Positions 1-8,344 of a stretch of 64,000 bases of DNA are shown one piece after another. The stretch comes from UBA4416 sp038327195 (lineage in GTDB: Bacteria; Bacteroidota; Bacteroidia; B-17B0; Aurantibacillaceae): assembly GCA_038327195.1 (NCBI GenBank), contig JBBQKU010000021.1, positions 1-64,000 on the forward strand, read 5' to 3'. The notes beneath the pieces are model-generated. The model did not search any database and had not been told where the DNA came from. It saw nothing but the letters and a program-made list of their open reading frames with translations. Position 1 is the first letter of the stretch. The number at the start of each line of letters is the position of its first letter. The position numbers and the translations under genes are program-made.

Positions 1-1022
1 ACTCCAGAAGTAATATAAGTTGTCTCTCCAACCTGATTATAAACCTTTACTTGTCGCGTTTCAATATTATCTTTTGTTTTAAACACCATTATCCAATATT
101 TACTTTTATCAAAAATTAATGCTGAAGTGGGAATTGCCACAAGATTTTTTTCTTCAATGTAGTTTAAGCTAATAGTTGCATTCATTTCAGGTTTCAATTT
201 CAAATCATTGTTTTTTATTTTTACAATGGCTTTCATGGCTTTGGTTTCAGGGTCAATAGCATTAAATACTCTATCAATTTTCCCATTAAATACTTCATCA
301 GGATAAGCAATGGTTTGAACATTGGCATCATATCCAACCTTAATCCTTGAAATATCAGATTCATTCACATTAGCAACTGCCCATACTTCATCTATTTGTG
401 CAATTGAAAAAATAATATCCGATTTGTCATTTCGCAGTAATTCATTTTGATTAATATCTTTTAATACCACAAATCCCTCAATTGGAGACATAATATCATA
501 AACTGTTCCACCGCTTAAATGATAGATATTATAAACCTCATTAATTCTTCCAATTTCAGCTTTTGCCTTTTCTAGTTCTTTTTCTGCGGCAATAACATCT
601 TTTTCTGAATTTAATTTTCCTGCAAATAAATCCTTTGAAACTTGTACGTTTTTTTCGGCTAATGCTAAGTCAGATAATGCATCCAGCTTTTCCTTTTTTA
701 ACTGAGCAACATCACCGCTACGTACAGTAGCTAAAACCTGGCCTTGCTTCACGTAATCTCCCAGTTCTACATTAATTTTAAGAACGCTACCTCCCATAAT
801 TGGATAAACCTGAGCCAACCGATTATTATCCGCTGTGATTTTTCCAAATAGTTTCAATTGATTTTTTACAGGCTCTTTTTTTACAGCTAAAAATTCACAT
901 CGGTTCATCATTGTATCCGACAAGACAAATTTTTCTTCGGACTCAACCTCAGGTTTTGAATTACAACCAGACACTATTAATGTTAAAGAAATTGGTATGA
1001 TTAAAAAATTATTTAAACGCAT
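1..1022 (-). CDS. RND efflux periplasmic adaptor (HlyD/CusB family), 3' end missing
   Basis: Periplasmic adaptor (membrane fusion protein) that would link an inner-membrane RND pump to an outer-membrane TolC channel. The reading frame is open to the left edge, so the C-terminus and the expected pump gene lie outside. It starts MRLNNFLII with a lipobox ending at Cys20 (VSGC). A barrel-sandwich/lipoyl half (GGSVLKINVELGDYVKQGQV) precedes an alpha-helical hairpin rich in Lys/Glu, and the second lipoyl half (SPIEGFVVLKDINQNELL) follows it. Then comes a beta-barrel region (VGYDANVQTIAYPDEVFNGK). The gene lies 17 nt downstream of the TolC-like gene in the same orientation, and a CusRS-like two-component pair sits further upstream. 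This suggests divalent or monovalent metal export, but the substrate cannot be read from the sequence. Confidence 0.88.
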   Translation of the reverse strand, partial: MRLNNFLIIPISLTLIVSGCNSKPEVESEEKFVLSDTMMNRCEFLAVKKEPVKNQLKLFGKITADNNRLAQVYPIMGGSVLKINVELGDYVKQGQVLATVRSGDVAQLKKEKLDALSDLALAEKNVQVSKDLFAGKLNSEKDVIAAEKELEKAKAEIGRINEVYNIYHLSGGTVYDIMSPIEGFVVLKDINQNELLRNDKSDIIFSIAQIDEVWAVANVNESDISRIKVGYDANVQTIAYPDEVFNGKIDRVFNAIDPETKAMKAIVKIKNNDLKLKPEMNATISLNYIEEKNLVAIPTSALIFDKSKYWIMVFKTKDNIETRQVKVYNQVGETTYITSG

Positions 1023-1039
1023 AATAAAGTGATTTTATT

Positions 1040-2305
1040 TTAGTAAAGTTTAGTTCCAGCTACGTAGTTAATTTGAGCTGCATTAATTGCTATTTGACTT
1101 TTAATTCGCTCTAATTCTTTTAAAGCATCATTATAGGCTTCTACAAAATCAACAAACTCAATGATAGACATATTATTTTTTGCAAAATTTTGGTTAACAC
1201 TGTTAAATACAACTTCAAAATCAGTATTATATAATTTTTTAGATTTATCATACTCTTTTATGCTACGTTGCATGTTCTGATAAGCTTCTAAAACCTCTGC
1301 TTTAATTTCTTTTTTCCTTTCTTCAAGCATATAATTGTTAAAGTTTACATCACTTTTAGCAGCTTTTATATTACCTTTATTATAGTTCCATAAAGGGAGG
1401 GGTATTGAAATACCTGCATTAATTTGATTTTTAAAAGCGCCACCGCGCTGGTCCGTTGATACATTAAGTACCGCATCGGGAATATTTGATTTTTTTTGAA
1501 GTTTTAGACTTAACTCCGATAACTTCATCATGTTGTTATTCATTAACAAATCAGGACGTTGGCTTAATGCTTTCGTTTCTATTTCGTCTAAAGAAAATAT
1601 TTTAGCGTATTGTTCTAATGTTTCTGATTTTACTATTGGTTTAAAGACTCCTTCCTCTTGAATTAAAAGTTGGATATTTTTATTCTCTTCATTTAGTAAT
1701 TTGATATTCTCCGCATTTTCATTATTAATTTTTAAATAAACAGATTTCAATCGAATAACATCCTTTAATGAAATATTACCTTTAGAAGCCTGTATTTCGT
1801 AAGAATTAATCAATGTATCTAACAATTGAATTTGCTGGCTATATTTATTAATATTGTTTTGATATTGATAGATATTATAGAATGATTTATGAAGTTGGAA
1901 CTTTAGATTTCTTAAAATATCTGATAATTCAGCTTCTGCTAAATCTTTATTTGTTTTAGCTATGTCAATAGTTGTTTTTCTTTTTCCACCTAGCACAATC
2001 AATTGTTCAAACATAAAATCTTTTTGCCCAGTTTTGTCAGTATGAAAATAAATATCATTCTCTGGGTCATACATATTAAAGTTTGCAGAAAAAACAGGAT
2101 TTGGATAAGCCTTTGATTGTATAATTAATGCATTTTGTTTATCAATATTGCATTGAGCAGCCAACAAAAAAAGATTTTTTTTCAAGAACAATTCCTCTGA
2201 TTTATCAATTGTAAATGAAATTGTATCTTGTGCTGAAATCAAAGTACAGGAGAGGAAAAAGTACAGATTTAGTACCACAATTAGTACCTGATTTATTTTT
2301 TTCAT
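1040..2305 (-). CDS. TolC family outer membrane efflux protein
   Basis: Outer-membrane channel of a tripartite efflux system, 421 residues, the usual size for CusC/TolC relatives in Bacteroidota. An N-terminal signal peptide ends near SAQ (about residue 25). The rest shows the duplicated TolC pattern: long amphipathic helices (roughly 140-220 and 330-410) alternating with beta-strand hairpins, including NPVFSANFNMYDPEN and NAGISIPLPLWN. The motif ISIPLPLWNYNKGNI is characteristic of the family's strand-turn before the second helical hairpin. It precedes the adaptor gene with a short gap and follows a small lipoprotein gene, so it is probably co-transcribed with both. Function as an efflux channel is secure; the metal specificity is inferred only from the CusRS-like neighbours. 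Confidence 0.88.
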   Translation of the reverse strand: MKKINQVLIVVLNLYFFLSCTLISAQDTISFTIDKSEELFLKKNLFLLAAQCNIDKQNALIIQSKAYPNPVFSANFNMYDPENDIYFHTDKTGQKDFMFEQLIVLGGKRKTTIDIAKTNKDLAEAELSDILRNLKFQLHKSFYNIYQYQNNINKYSQQIQLLDTLINSYEIQASKGNISLKDVIRLKSVYLKINNENAENIKLLNEENKNIQLLIQEEGVFKPIVKSETLEQYAKIFSLDEIETKALSQRPDLLMNNNMMKLSELSLKLQKKSNIPDAVLNVSTDQRGGAFKNQINAGISIPLPLWNYNKGNIKAAKSDVNFNNYMLEERKKEIKAEVLEAYQNMQRSIKEYDKSKKLYNTDFEVVFNSVNQNFAKNNMSIIEFVDFVEAYNDALKELERIKSQIAINAAQINYVAGTKLY

Positions 2306-2347
2306 ATTTTATTGGACTTATTATTGCTAGCTTTCTATAAGTAATGT

Positions 2348-2914
2348 TTATCTTTTCTTTTTTGGCGGCGTTATAGTTTTTCGACCATATTTATTTAATG
2401 CATTTTTATAAATATCATATAACTGAGATTTATTATATGTTAATTGATTTTCAATAGAATCTGCTTGTGCTTGGAGTTCTGAAAATTTTAATCTAAAATC
2501 TTCCCATTGTTTTTTCGCATCCTCTTCTTTCTCAATTTCTCCTTTGCTTAAAGATTCTATGAAATGATTGCCTGATGCAACTGTAGTGTTTGCATGCAAA
2601 GTATTAGATTGACTTTTTTCAGCTAATTCAATCAGGCATAATTTTTTGCTCTCAAATTCTGATTCAAAAACTTTATCTTTTTCAAATGCAGTTTTTTTAG
2701 CTGGGTCAATTTCGCTAATCAATTGATTATAATTATCCTCTGTTTCTTGTAATAAATCTTCTTTTGAAACTGACTTTTCAATCAAAGTTTTTTCATAAGA
2801 AGAATTTTCTGTTTTGTAACTTTCAATGACTTCTTCTGAAATTTTTGATTTGCAAGAAATCAATGAGGCAAATAATAGTGTTGCCAATAAAATGTTTTTT
2901 GTTTGTGCTTTCAT
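2348..2914 (-). CDS. Coiled-coil lipoprotein of unknown function
   Basis: Not recognised. It is a 188-residue protein with a type II signal peptide whose lipobox LISC places the lipidated cysteine at residue 21. The mature part is strongly charged (Lys/Glu rich) and predicted by eye to be largely alpha-helical, with heptad-like spacing between about residues 60 and 165. It ends in a basic KKKR tail. There is no cysteine pair or metal-binding cluster after the lipid anchor except a single Cys in the middle. It sits between a coiled-coil single-pass membrane protein and the TolC gene on the same strand, so it may be an accessory periplasmic component of the efflux locus. That role is inference from position only. 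Confidence 0.6.
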   Translation of the reverse strand: MKAQTKNILLATLLFASLISCKSKISEEVIESYKTENSSYEKTLIEKSVSKEDLLQETEDNYNQLISEIDPAKKTAFEKDKVFESEFESKKLCLIELAEKSQSNTLHANTTVASGNHFIESLSKGEIEKEEDAKKQWEDFRLKFSELQAQADSIENQLTYNKSQLYDIYKNALNKYGRKTITPPKKKR

Positions 2915-3044
2915 AATATAAGTTGTTAATGATAAATTTAGGCGCCAAAAGAAAGGAAAGCTGTATGAAAAAGGAGTTCCTTCTTTTGACTATTATATAA
3001 TGTGATTTTAGATTCCTCTAAACAGCCTCATTACATAAGTATTT

Positions 3045-3917
3045 TTATTTTAATATAAATTCTTTTTTACCTGCAATTTTTCCTTCAATATATATTTCTA
3101 CTTTATAATTTCCTTTTTCTAATTTACAGTTACACTCAACATCAAGTGATGTTTTAGAGTCCTTATTGTCGTAATTTATGGATTTATTTACACTATAAAC
3201 TTGTTCTTTTTGAAGTGTTAAGTTTTGAAACTTATGACCCTTTTCTGATATAACCTGACCTTTTGGACTGTATACTAAAACACTAATCTCTTTACTACCT
3301 GATTCAACAAAATCATTTTCTGGAATTGTAAAGCTTACATTGATACGATTTGTTCGTTTTGCCCTTTGTGTTAACCTTGCATTTTTAAAGCTAGTAGTAG
3401 TTATATCATAAGCTTTAAGGCTTGATGCTTTTACGAGCTTAGTAACTAATTCATAGTTACTAGTCTTTAATGAACCTATGGAATCATTTAATTCTAAAAT
3501 TTTATTTTCCAATTCTCGTAACTCTTTTAGTAAAGTGCTGACCTGTTCATTACATTGTATGTTTTTCTTTTGCGCTTCTTTTAACTGCTTTTTTAATTTC
3601 CCAGAATTACCATCTGAATTTATCAAGCGTGTTAATTCTGTTTTTTTAGTTTCTAGCTCTTTTTTTAAGCCAATAACAATTGAATCTAGTTCACTTGATT
3701 TGATATTACATTTTTCATAGCTATCTGAAAGAGCATCAAACTGTTTATCCGCATTTAATTTGATTGATAAAAGTGAGTCTGAATGCAATACCGCCTGATT
3801 ACGTTCTTGAGATAGAATTCCATTTTTTCTAATTAGAAATACATCCCCAAGAGATGCAAGTAATAATAAAATGATAATGGTGGCTGTTGTAATTTGGCTT
3901 TTTCTATTATTTTCCAT
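3045..3917 (-). CDS. Single-pass membrane protein with periplasmic coiled coil
   Basis: Not recognised at family level. It has 290 residues. A short cytoplasmic N-terminus precedes one membrane helix (residues 11-29, IIILLLLASLGDVFLI). A long coiled coil spans about 45-160 (repeated Leu at heptad spacing, many Lys/Glu). A C-terminal globular beta-rich domain (about 170-290) contains RINVSFTIPENDFVESGSKE and ends KIAGKKEFILK. The layout matches a periplasm-spanning sensor or scaffold, and similar N-TM/coiled-coil/beta proteins accompany signalling genes in Bacteroidota. It lies just downstream of the kinase gene on the same strand. The gap of about 110 bp leaves room for its own promoter. A role in the efflux or stress response is inferred from location. 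Confidence 0.55.
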   Translation of the reverse strand: MENNRKSQITTATIIILLLLASLGDVFLIRKNGILSQERNQAVLHSDSLLSIKLNADKQFDALSDSYEKCNIKSSELDSIVIGLKKELETKKTELTRLINSDGNSGKLKKQLKEAQKKNIQCNEQVSTLLKELRELENKILELNDSIGSLKTSNYELVTKLVKASSLKAYDITTTSFKNARLTQRAKRTNRINVSFTIPENDFVESGSKEISVLVYSPKGQVISEKGHKFQNLTLQKEQVYSVNKSINYDNKDSKTSLDVECNCKLEKGNYKVEIYIEGKIAGKKEFILK

Positions 3918-4030
3918 TTGATTCTATTTTAAGCTTATGATACAAATGTCATGAACCCAATTTAGAACAGCATTAGATGGAAATTAGAATTTCATTAGAT
4001 ATTATTAAAGACAATAAATAAAATGATAAA

Positions 4031-5398
4031 TTATGAAAGGTGAGGGATTTGAATTTTAATCATTGTGCCATCTTTATATTCAGAATTAATTGAAATAGCA
4101 CCATTATGTAATTCAATTATTTTTTTAGTTAGAGTTAATCCAATTCCGTGACCATTGAATGATTTCGCATTACTTGCCCTATAAAATGGTTCAAAAACGT
4201 TTTTTAAGTCTTCATTAGTAATACCAATACCGTTATCAATAACATCTATATAAATAAATACTTCATCAAAACTCAAGTTGATTTTTGCAGTTGAGTTTGC
4301 ACTATACTTACAAGCATTATCTAAAACATTTAATAAAGCTGATTTTAATAACTGTTCATTTGCTTTGAGAATTAGCCAATTTTCATCTGGAAATTCATTA
4401 AAATTTAAAATTACTTTATACTCTTTATTTCTTTTTAGCAGTTCCGCTCTTGTTAATCCTACTAATTCATCTATTCTAATATTACTTAATTTAATTTCAG
4501 AAATATCTAAATTTGCTTGTGCTAAATCTAATAAGCCATTCGAGAGTTTATTTAATTGTTTTATATCAAAAAGTAATGACTTTAAAACTTCTCTCCCTTC
4601 ATCATTGATGTCTATTTTCATTAAAGTAACTTCTAACTGACCTGTTATTGTTGTAAGTGGGGTACGAAGTTCATGTGATGCATTAGCCACGAAACTTCTT
4701 TGAACCTCAAATGCAGCATTTAGTCGTTCAAGCATTTTATTAAATTTTATTGCCAATTGAGCTATTTCATCTTTGGCATTTCCCTCATCAATTCTTAAAT
4801 TTAAATTATTGGCGGTAATTTTATCGATTTGATTAACAACATTAGAGATTGGCTGTAATGTTTGTTTGGAGAAAAATAAACCTATTAAAACAATTAAAAC
4901 AACTGAAATAATATCACCTGCTACTAATATATTTCTCAAATAATCTAATTTTGTTAGTCCGTATTTGTCGAAAGCAGATGCAACTACTACATATCTATCA
5001 TACTTTCCTTTAAATAATATTCCAATTGCTTCACTATCATTTTCTGAATATTGCATTTCGCCTTCCAACCTAATTTTATCTAAAATATTTTTATCAATTT
5101 CATCTTTATCTTCAGACAAACTACAGTAAACCAATTTATTATCTATGTCATAAATAAAGACCTTTTCGTCCGGCATTGGATTTACAATGTTTCTATCAAT
5201 GATTTTCAATAATTCATTATTAACTTCATCTACATCCGAAAGAAGTTTAACCGAGGTCAGTGCTTTATCTTTTAATCTATCTAAAAATTCTATATGCCTA
5301 AAATTACTTAATAGAGAATAGATAATTATAGAAAAGGTAATAAGTATTACTGATACAATTATAGAAAACTGTAATGTTATGCGTGTACGAATTTTCAT
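4031..5398 (-). CDS. HAMP-containing sensor histidine kinase (CusS-like)
   Basis: Inner-membrane sensor kinase, 455 residues, with classic architecture: TM1 at about 8-30, a periplasmic sensor of about 125 residues, TM2 at about 156-177, then HAMP (to about 230). The dimerisation/phosphoacceptor helix carries H242 in ASHELRTPL. The C-terminal ATPase shows an N box (LNVLDNACKYS), a G1 box (DNGIGI) and a G2 box (GHGIGL). The stop/start junction with the upstream response regulator shares one base (both touch 5398), so the two are translationally coupled. Together with the downstream TolC and adaptor genes this gives the layout of a Cus/Czc-type metal-responsive operon. The periplasmic domain shows no obvious His/Met metal cluster, so the ligand remains unknown. 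Confidence 0.9.
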   Translation of the reverse strand: MKIRTRITLQFSIIVSVILITFSIIIYSLLSNFRHIEFLDRLKDKALTSVKLLSDVDEVNNELLKIIDRNIVNPMPDEKVFIYDIDNKLVYCSLSEDKDEIDKNILDKIRLEGEMQYSENDSEAIGILFKGKYDRYVVVASAFDKYGLTKLDYLRNILVAGDIISVVLIVLIGLFFSKQTLQPISNVVNQIDKITANNLNLRIDEGNAKDEIAQLAIKFNKMLERLNAAFEVQRSFVANASHELRTPLTTITGQLEVTLMKIDINDEGREVLKSLLFDIKQLNKLSNGLLDLAQANLDISEIKLSNIRIDELVGLTRAELLKRNKEYKVILNFNEFPDENWLILKANEQLLKSALLNVLDNACKYSANSTAKINLSFDEVFIYIDVIDNGIGITNEDLKNVFEPFYRASNAKSFNGHGIGLTLTKKIIELHNGAISINSEYKDGTMIKIQIPHLS

Positions 5399-6075
5399 TA
5401 TTTTTCTTTTAATACATAGCCCATGCCTATTTGAGTATGAATTAACTTTGGAGTATAATCTTTATCAATTTTTTTTCGCAAATAAAAAATGTATAAATCA
5501 ATCACGTTTGTTCCTGTATCAAATGAAATATCCCAAATTTTCTCAGCAATATCAGACCTTGATAAAACTTTCCCTTTGTTTCGCATTAAGTATTCTAATA
5601 ACATAAATTCTTTAGCCGTTAACTCAATAGGCATAGAGTTTCTAGTAACTATTTTACTATCAGAATTCAATTCAAGATTAGCAACTTTTAAAGAGGTTTG
5701 AAGTAATGGTGTTGCTTTTGCTCTTTTTATTAGTGCTTTAATTCGGGCTGTTAATTCTTCAAATTCAAATGGCTTAACTAAATAGTCATCTGCACCTAAA
5801 TCAAACCCAAACACTTTATCCTCTGTGGTTCCTAATGCAGTTAACATTAAAATAGGTGTTTTTATATTACTTTCACGTAATTGTCTACAAACTTCAAAAC
5901 CATTGATAATTGGAAGGTTAACATCAAGTATTATTAAATCATAATTACTTCCTTGCCCCATACGAAGTCCAATCTGCCCATCGTAAGCAACATCCACAAC
6001 ATAGTCAGTTACTTCAAGGCCTCTTTTTATAAAGGCAGCAACTTTTTGTTCATCTTCTACAAGTAAAATATTCAT
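5398..6075 (-). CDS. OmpR/PhoB-family response regulator (CusR-like)
   Basis: DNA-binding response regulator of 225 residues. The receiver domain (1-118) has the acidic pair (E7, D8), phosphoacceptor D51 in LIILDVNLP, the conserved Thr in MLTALG, and K101 in YLVKPF. The C-terminal winged helix (about 128-223) ends with the typical hairpin TQIGMGYVLKEK, and contains ELTAKEFMLLEYLMRN, a hallmark of the OmpR family. Its partner is the kinase encoded immediately downstream with a one-base overlap. An OmpA-like lipoprotein gene lies about 33 nt upstream on the same strand. It is likely to activate the efflux genes of this locus; no operator is evident by eye. Confidence 0.93.
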   Translation of the reverse strand: MNILLVEDEQKVAAFIKRGLEVTDYVVDVAYDGQIGLRMGQGSNYDLIILDVNLPIINGFEVCRQLRESNIKTPILMLTALGTTEDKVFGFDLGADDYLVKPFEFEELTARIKALIKRAKATPLLQTSLKVANLELNSDSKIVTRNSMPIELTAKEFMLLEYLMRNKGKVLSRSDIAEKIWDISFDTGTNVIDLYIFYLRKKIDKDYTPKLIHTQIGMGYVLKEK

Positions 6076-6108
6076 GTTAAAAAACCACAGTTAAATTGTT
6101 TATTTGTT

Positions 6109-6996
6109 TTAATTCTTTTTACCTGAATTCAATAACTTAAATAATTCTTCTAATTTAGGCGACAATACAATTTCTGTCCTTCTATTTTTAGCTTTTCCTT
6201 CTGGCGTGTCATTATTAGCTACTGGAAAGTATTCACCTTTACCTGAAGCTGTTACTCGTTTGGATTCGACTCCAAATTCATCACAAATCATCCGTACTAT
6301 ATTAGTGGATCGAGCAACACTCAAATCCCAATTATCTTTGTATAGATTTGTTTTTATAGGAACATTATCGGTATGGCCTTCAATGGCAATATCTATATCT
6401 GTGTTTTTATTTAATACTTCCGATAGTTTTTTAATCGCATCTTTTCCTTTGTCTTCCACACTGGCGTTGCCTGATTTAAAAAGAAGTTTATCAGATAACG
6501 AAACATATACTTTGCCATTTTTCATCACCACTGCAAATTCATCAGATTTGAAGCCTAACAGAGCATTTTTTATTGTGTTGTTAAGTGCATTTAGCACCGA
6601 ATCCTGTTTTTGAAGAAGTGATTGCAGTTCCTTTAATTTTTGGTCTTTTTCTTGTAGGTTCTTTTCTTTTTTGACCAACTCTTTTGATTTATTTTCCAAG
6701 GAAGCATTTAGTTCAGATAGTTTCTTATCACTTGAATTTGCTAATGAATTATACGAAGCGTTTAAGTCGTTATAAATATTACTTAATGAATCGTACGTTC
6801 TGTTTTTCGCTTTGATAATTTCGTGCAATTCTAACGTGTCTTTTTTTAACTGTTTATTGTCTGAACAAAAGCCATCTCGTTCAGCTAAACAAGCTTTATA
6901 TTTTTTTGACCAAAAAAATTTTTGAAACTTAGTTTGACTTTGCAGACAACCTATGCTTAATATTAAGCCTAAAGCTATTGAAACTACATTTTTCAT
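6109..6996 (-). CDS. OmpA-family peptidoglycan-associated lipoprotein
   Basis: Cell-envelope protein tethering peptidoglycan. I chose the internal Met (MKNVVSIALG) as start because it is followed at once by a type II signal peptide with lipobox SIGC (Cys17); an in-frame extension of 24 residues upstream would bury the signal sequence. The mature protein has a coiled coil (about residues 55-150, ending KELQSLLQKQDSVLNAL) and a C-terminal OmpA domain of about 110 residues. That domain has the peptidoglycan-binding signature (GHTDNVPI, LSVARSTNIV, GKGEYFPV, NRRTEIV). It is upstream of and co-oriented with the response regulator gene. Coiled-coil OmpA lipoproteins of this kind are common in Bacteroidota; the substrate is diaminopimelate peptidoglycan by family knowledge. 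Confidence 0.88.
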   Translation of the reverse strand: MKNVVSIALGLILSIGCLQSQTKFQKFFWSKKYKACLAERDGFCSDNKQLKKDTLELHEIIKAKNRTYDSLSNIYNDLNASYNSLANSSDKKLSELNASLENKSKELVKKEKNLQEKDQKLKELQSLLQKQDSVLNALNNTIKNALLGFKSDEFAVVMKNGKVYVSLSDKLLFKSGNASVEDKGKDAIKKLSEVLNKNTDIDIAIEGHTDNVPIKTNLYKDNWDLSVARSTNIVRMICDEFGVESKRVTASGKGEYFPVANNDTPEGKAKNRRTEIVLSPKLEELFKLLNSGKKN

Positions 6997-7018
6997 GTTT
7001 ACTTTTTTTAATTTATAT

Positions 7019-7369
7019 TTATTGAATGTAACTATTATATACTTTAAAAATATAATACTCACCATCATTATGTTTTTGATATAACTTGATTTTTCTTCTT
7101 CTTAATTCTCTACAATTTTCACGTATTTTATATGTATTTGCATTTTTGTGAATTATTCTAAAATAATTCAATCTTTTAAGGTTATTTCCTAACAGAGGGC
7201 TAAAATAATATTTATTAGTATTACATTTCTTATATAAAGTTATGTGTTCATCCGTCCCAATAACCTCATATTTTTTATTTTTATAAACTTTAATACGTGT
7301 ATTACTTTGGGAATATCCTTTATAAGCACATTGCGCAAAAAATAAAAATATAAAAAACCTTAGTATCAT
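7019..7369 (-). CDS. Small secreted basic protein of unknown function
   Basis: Not recognised. It has 116 residues. The N-terminal signal peptide (MILRFFIFLFFAQCAYKGYSQ) probably is cleaved after YSQ near residue 21. The mature domain is basic and rich in Tyr, Asn and Lys (for example KKCNTNKYYF and RENCRELRRRKIKLYQ) and contains two cysteines that could pair in the periplasm. The start is supported by a near-perfect Bacteroidota promoter whose -7 box ends 4 nt before the ATG, implying a leaderless transcript. It is 22 nt upstream of the OmpA lipoprotein gene and on the same strand, so the two could share a message. No function is proposed. Confidence 0.6.
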   Translation of the reverse strand: MILRFFIFLFFAQCAYKGYSQSNTRIKVYKNKKYEVIGTDEHITLYKKCNTNKYYFSPLLGNNLKRLNYFRIIHKNANTYKIRENCRELRRRKIKLYQKHNDGEYYIFKVYNSYIQ

Positions 7370-7373
7370 TTTA

Positions 7374-7403
7374 CAAAGGTATGTTTAAGTGACTTCCTTC
7401 AAA
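7374..7403 (-). promoter_or_regulatory. Promoter of the small secreted protein gene
   Basis: On the minus strand the sequence reads TTTG (7403-7400), 18 nt, then TACCTTTG (7381-7374), matching the Bacteroidota housekeeping sigma consensus TTTG-N19-TAnnTTTG. The start codon follows after 4 nt, so transcription should begin at or next to the A of ATG. Confidence 0.75.
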
Positions 7404-7437
7404 TTAGAAAACAATTAGAAATAGAAAGGTCAATTTA

Positions 7438-8136
7438 TTATTGAAAAAAGCTTTTTGAAATACCAAACCCTAAAGCAAAATTTTGTATAGGTTTAGCAAT
7501 ATTAAAATTGTGTTCAAACATATAAAATGTTTGAAAAAGCCAATTATTTTCTAATTTATATAAAAAGCCTAAACTAATTCTATTTCTATTAAACCCTCTT
7601 TCAAAATTTCCCCCGTCTAATTTATAATAAATCTCATTTGATATATATGGAATTAAGTTGGAATTTATTTTATACCTAATAGATAGTTTGTTTCTTAAAT
7701 AAATGTCTGATAGTCTTTTACCCTGACTACTAGTTAGAAAATCTGAATATTGACCCTCCGTCAAAAAACGATTTAATATGGTTGTACGATACCATTTTTT
7801 TCTAAAATTTAAGTGGAAATTATACTGATGGCGAGAACTGTATGTATCGTTTAATCTTCTTTTTTGGATAAATATGTAATCTGCATTTATCCTTATATTT
7901 TTTGTTATTTTGTATATGATGCCCAAATCAACATAATAGTAATAAAATCGAGTGCTATTTTCACTGAATCTTGCTTGTTCTTGAATATGACCTAAAAATC
8001 GTTTGTTGATATTGTATTCTATTTCGAAATTTTGCCATATTTGAAAATCTCTAAACGGCTGTTGGGCTTCGCCTATTTTAAATAAGAAGAAATAAAATAT
8101 GAATGGATATATATGTTTGTAATATTTGTTTTCCAA
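7438..8136 (-). CDS. DUF2490 family outer membrane beta-barrel protein
   Basis: Predicted outer-membrane barrel of 232 residues with a signal peptide (hydrophobic stretch IYPFIFYFFLF, cleavage near EAQ). The mature region starts FRDFQIWQNFEIEYNI and alternates aromatic residues over about ten strands, ending in a C-terminal Phe-rich strand (GISKSFFQ) typical of outer-membrane insertion. The spacing and motifs (QEQARF, RHQYNFHLNF, SNEIYYK) fit DUF2490. That family is found widely in Bacteroidota but has no established function. It is the last gene of the minus-strand block and is divergent from the antiporter. There is no clear promoter match in the short upstream gap. Confidence 0.75.
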   Translation of the reverse strand: MENKYYKHIYPFIFYFFLFKIGEAQQPFRDFQIWQNFEIEYNINKRFLGHIQEQARFSENSTRFYYYYVDLGIIYKITKNIRINADYIFIQKRRLNDTYSSRHQYNFHLNFRKKWYRTTILNRFLTEGQYSDFLTSSQGKRLSDIYLRNKLSIRYKINSNLIPYISNEIYYKLDGGNFERGFNRNRISLGFLYKLENNWLFQTFYMFEHNFNIAKPIQNFALGFGISKSFFQ

Positions 8137-8242
8137 AAAATAAATTTCTTAAAAATAATTATAAAACAATTTAACGAAATTAGAATTAGATTAGAAATTC
8201 AAAGTTTCAATATCAAAAATAAGTTTGAATAGTTTAATTTAC

Positions 8243-8250
8243 TACCTTCG
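8243..8250 (+). promoter_or_regulatory. Possible -7 element upstream of the antiporter
   Basis: TACCTTCG resembles TAnnTTTG with one change. A TTTG lies upstream but at 15 nt, shorter than the usual 18-21. If used, the transcript would start near 8255 and include the hairpin at 8276-8310 before the antiporter start codon. Weak on its own. Confidence 0.35.
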
Positions 8251-8275
8251 TTATGATAATACTTTTTTCAAAATA

Positions 8276-8310
8276 AAAAAGCGAGTTAGATGTTTTTCTG
8301 CTCGCTTTTT
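8276..8310 (+). terminator. Terminator-like hairpin in the antiporter leader
   Basis: GCGAG (8281-8285) pairs with CTCGC (8301-8305), and the stem is extended by A5/T5 on the flanks, giving a 10-bp helix, a 15-nt loop and a T run. It looks like an intrinsic terminator on either strand, yet no gene ends here: both neighbouring genes point away from it. It may be an attenuator in the antiporter leader or the end of a short untranslated RNA. Confidence 0.5.
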
Positions 8311-8344
8311 ACTTTTAGAAAATTCCTTACTTTTAACCTTAATT

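Noticed and set aside
6109..7068. A longer OmpA protein starting at 7068
   Set aside because: The extra 24 residues would put the signal peptide internally; the Met at 6996 begins an ideal lipoprotein signal.
8225..8344. An N-terminal extension of the antiporter from 8225
   Set aside because: It would translate a terminator-like hairpin, is not family-like, and the start at 8345 begins at the first membrane helix.
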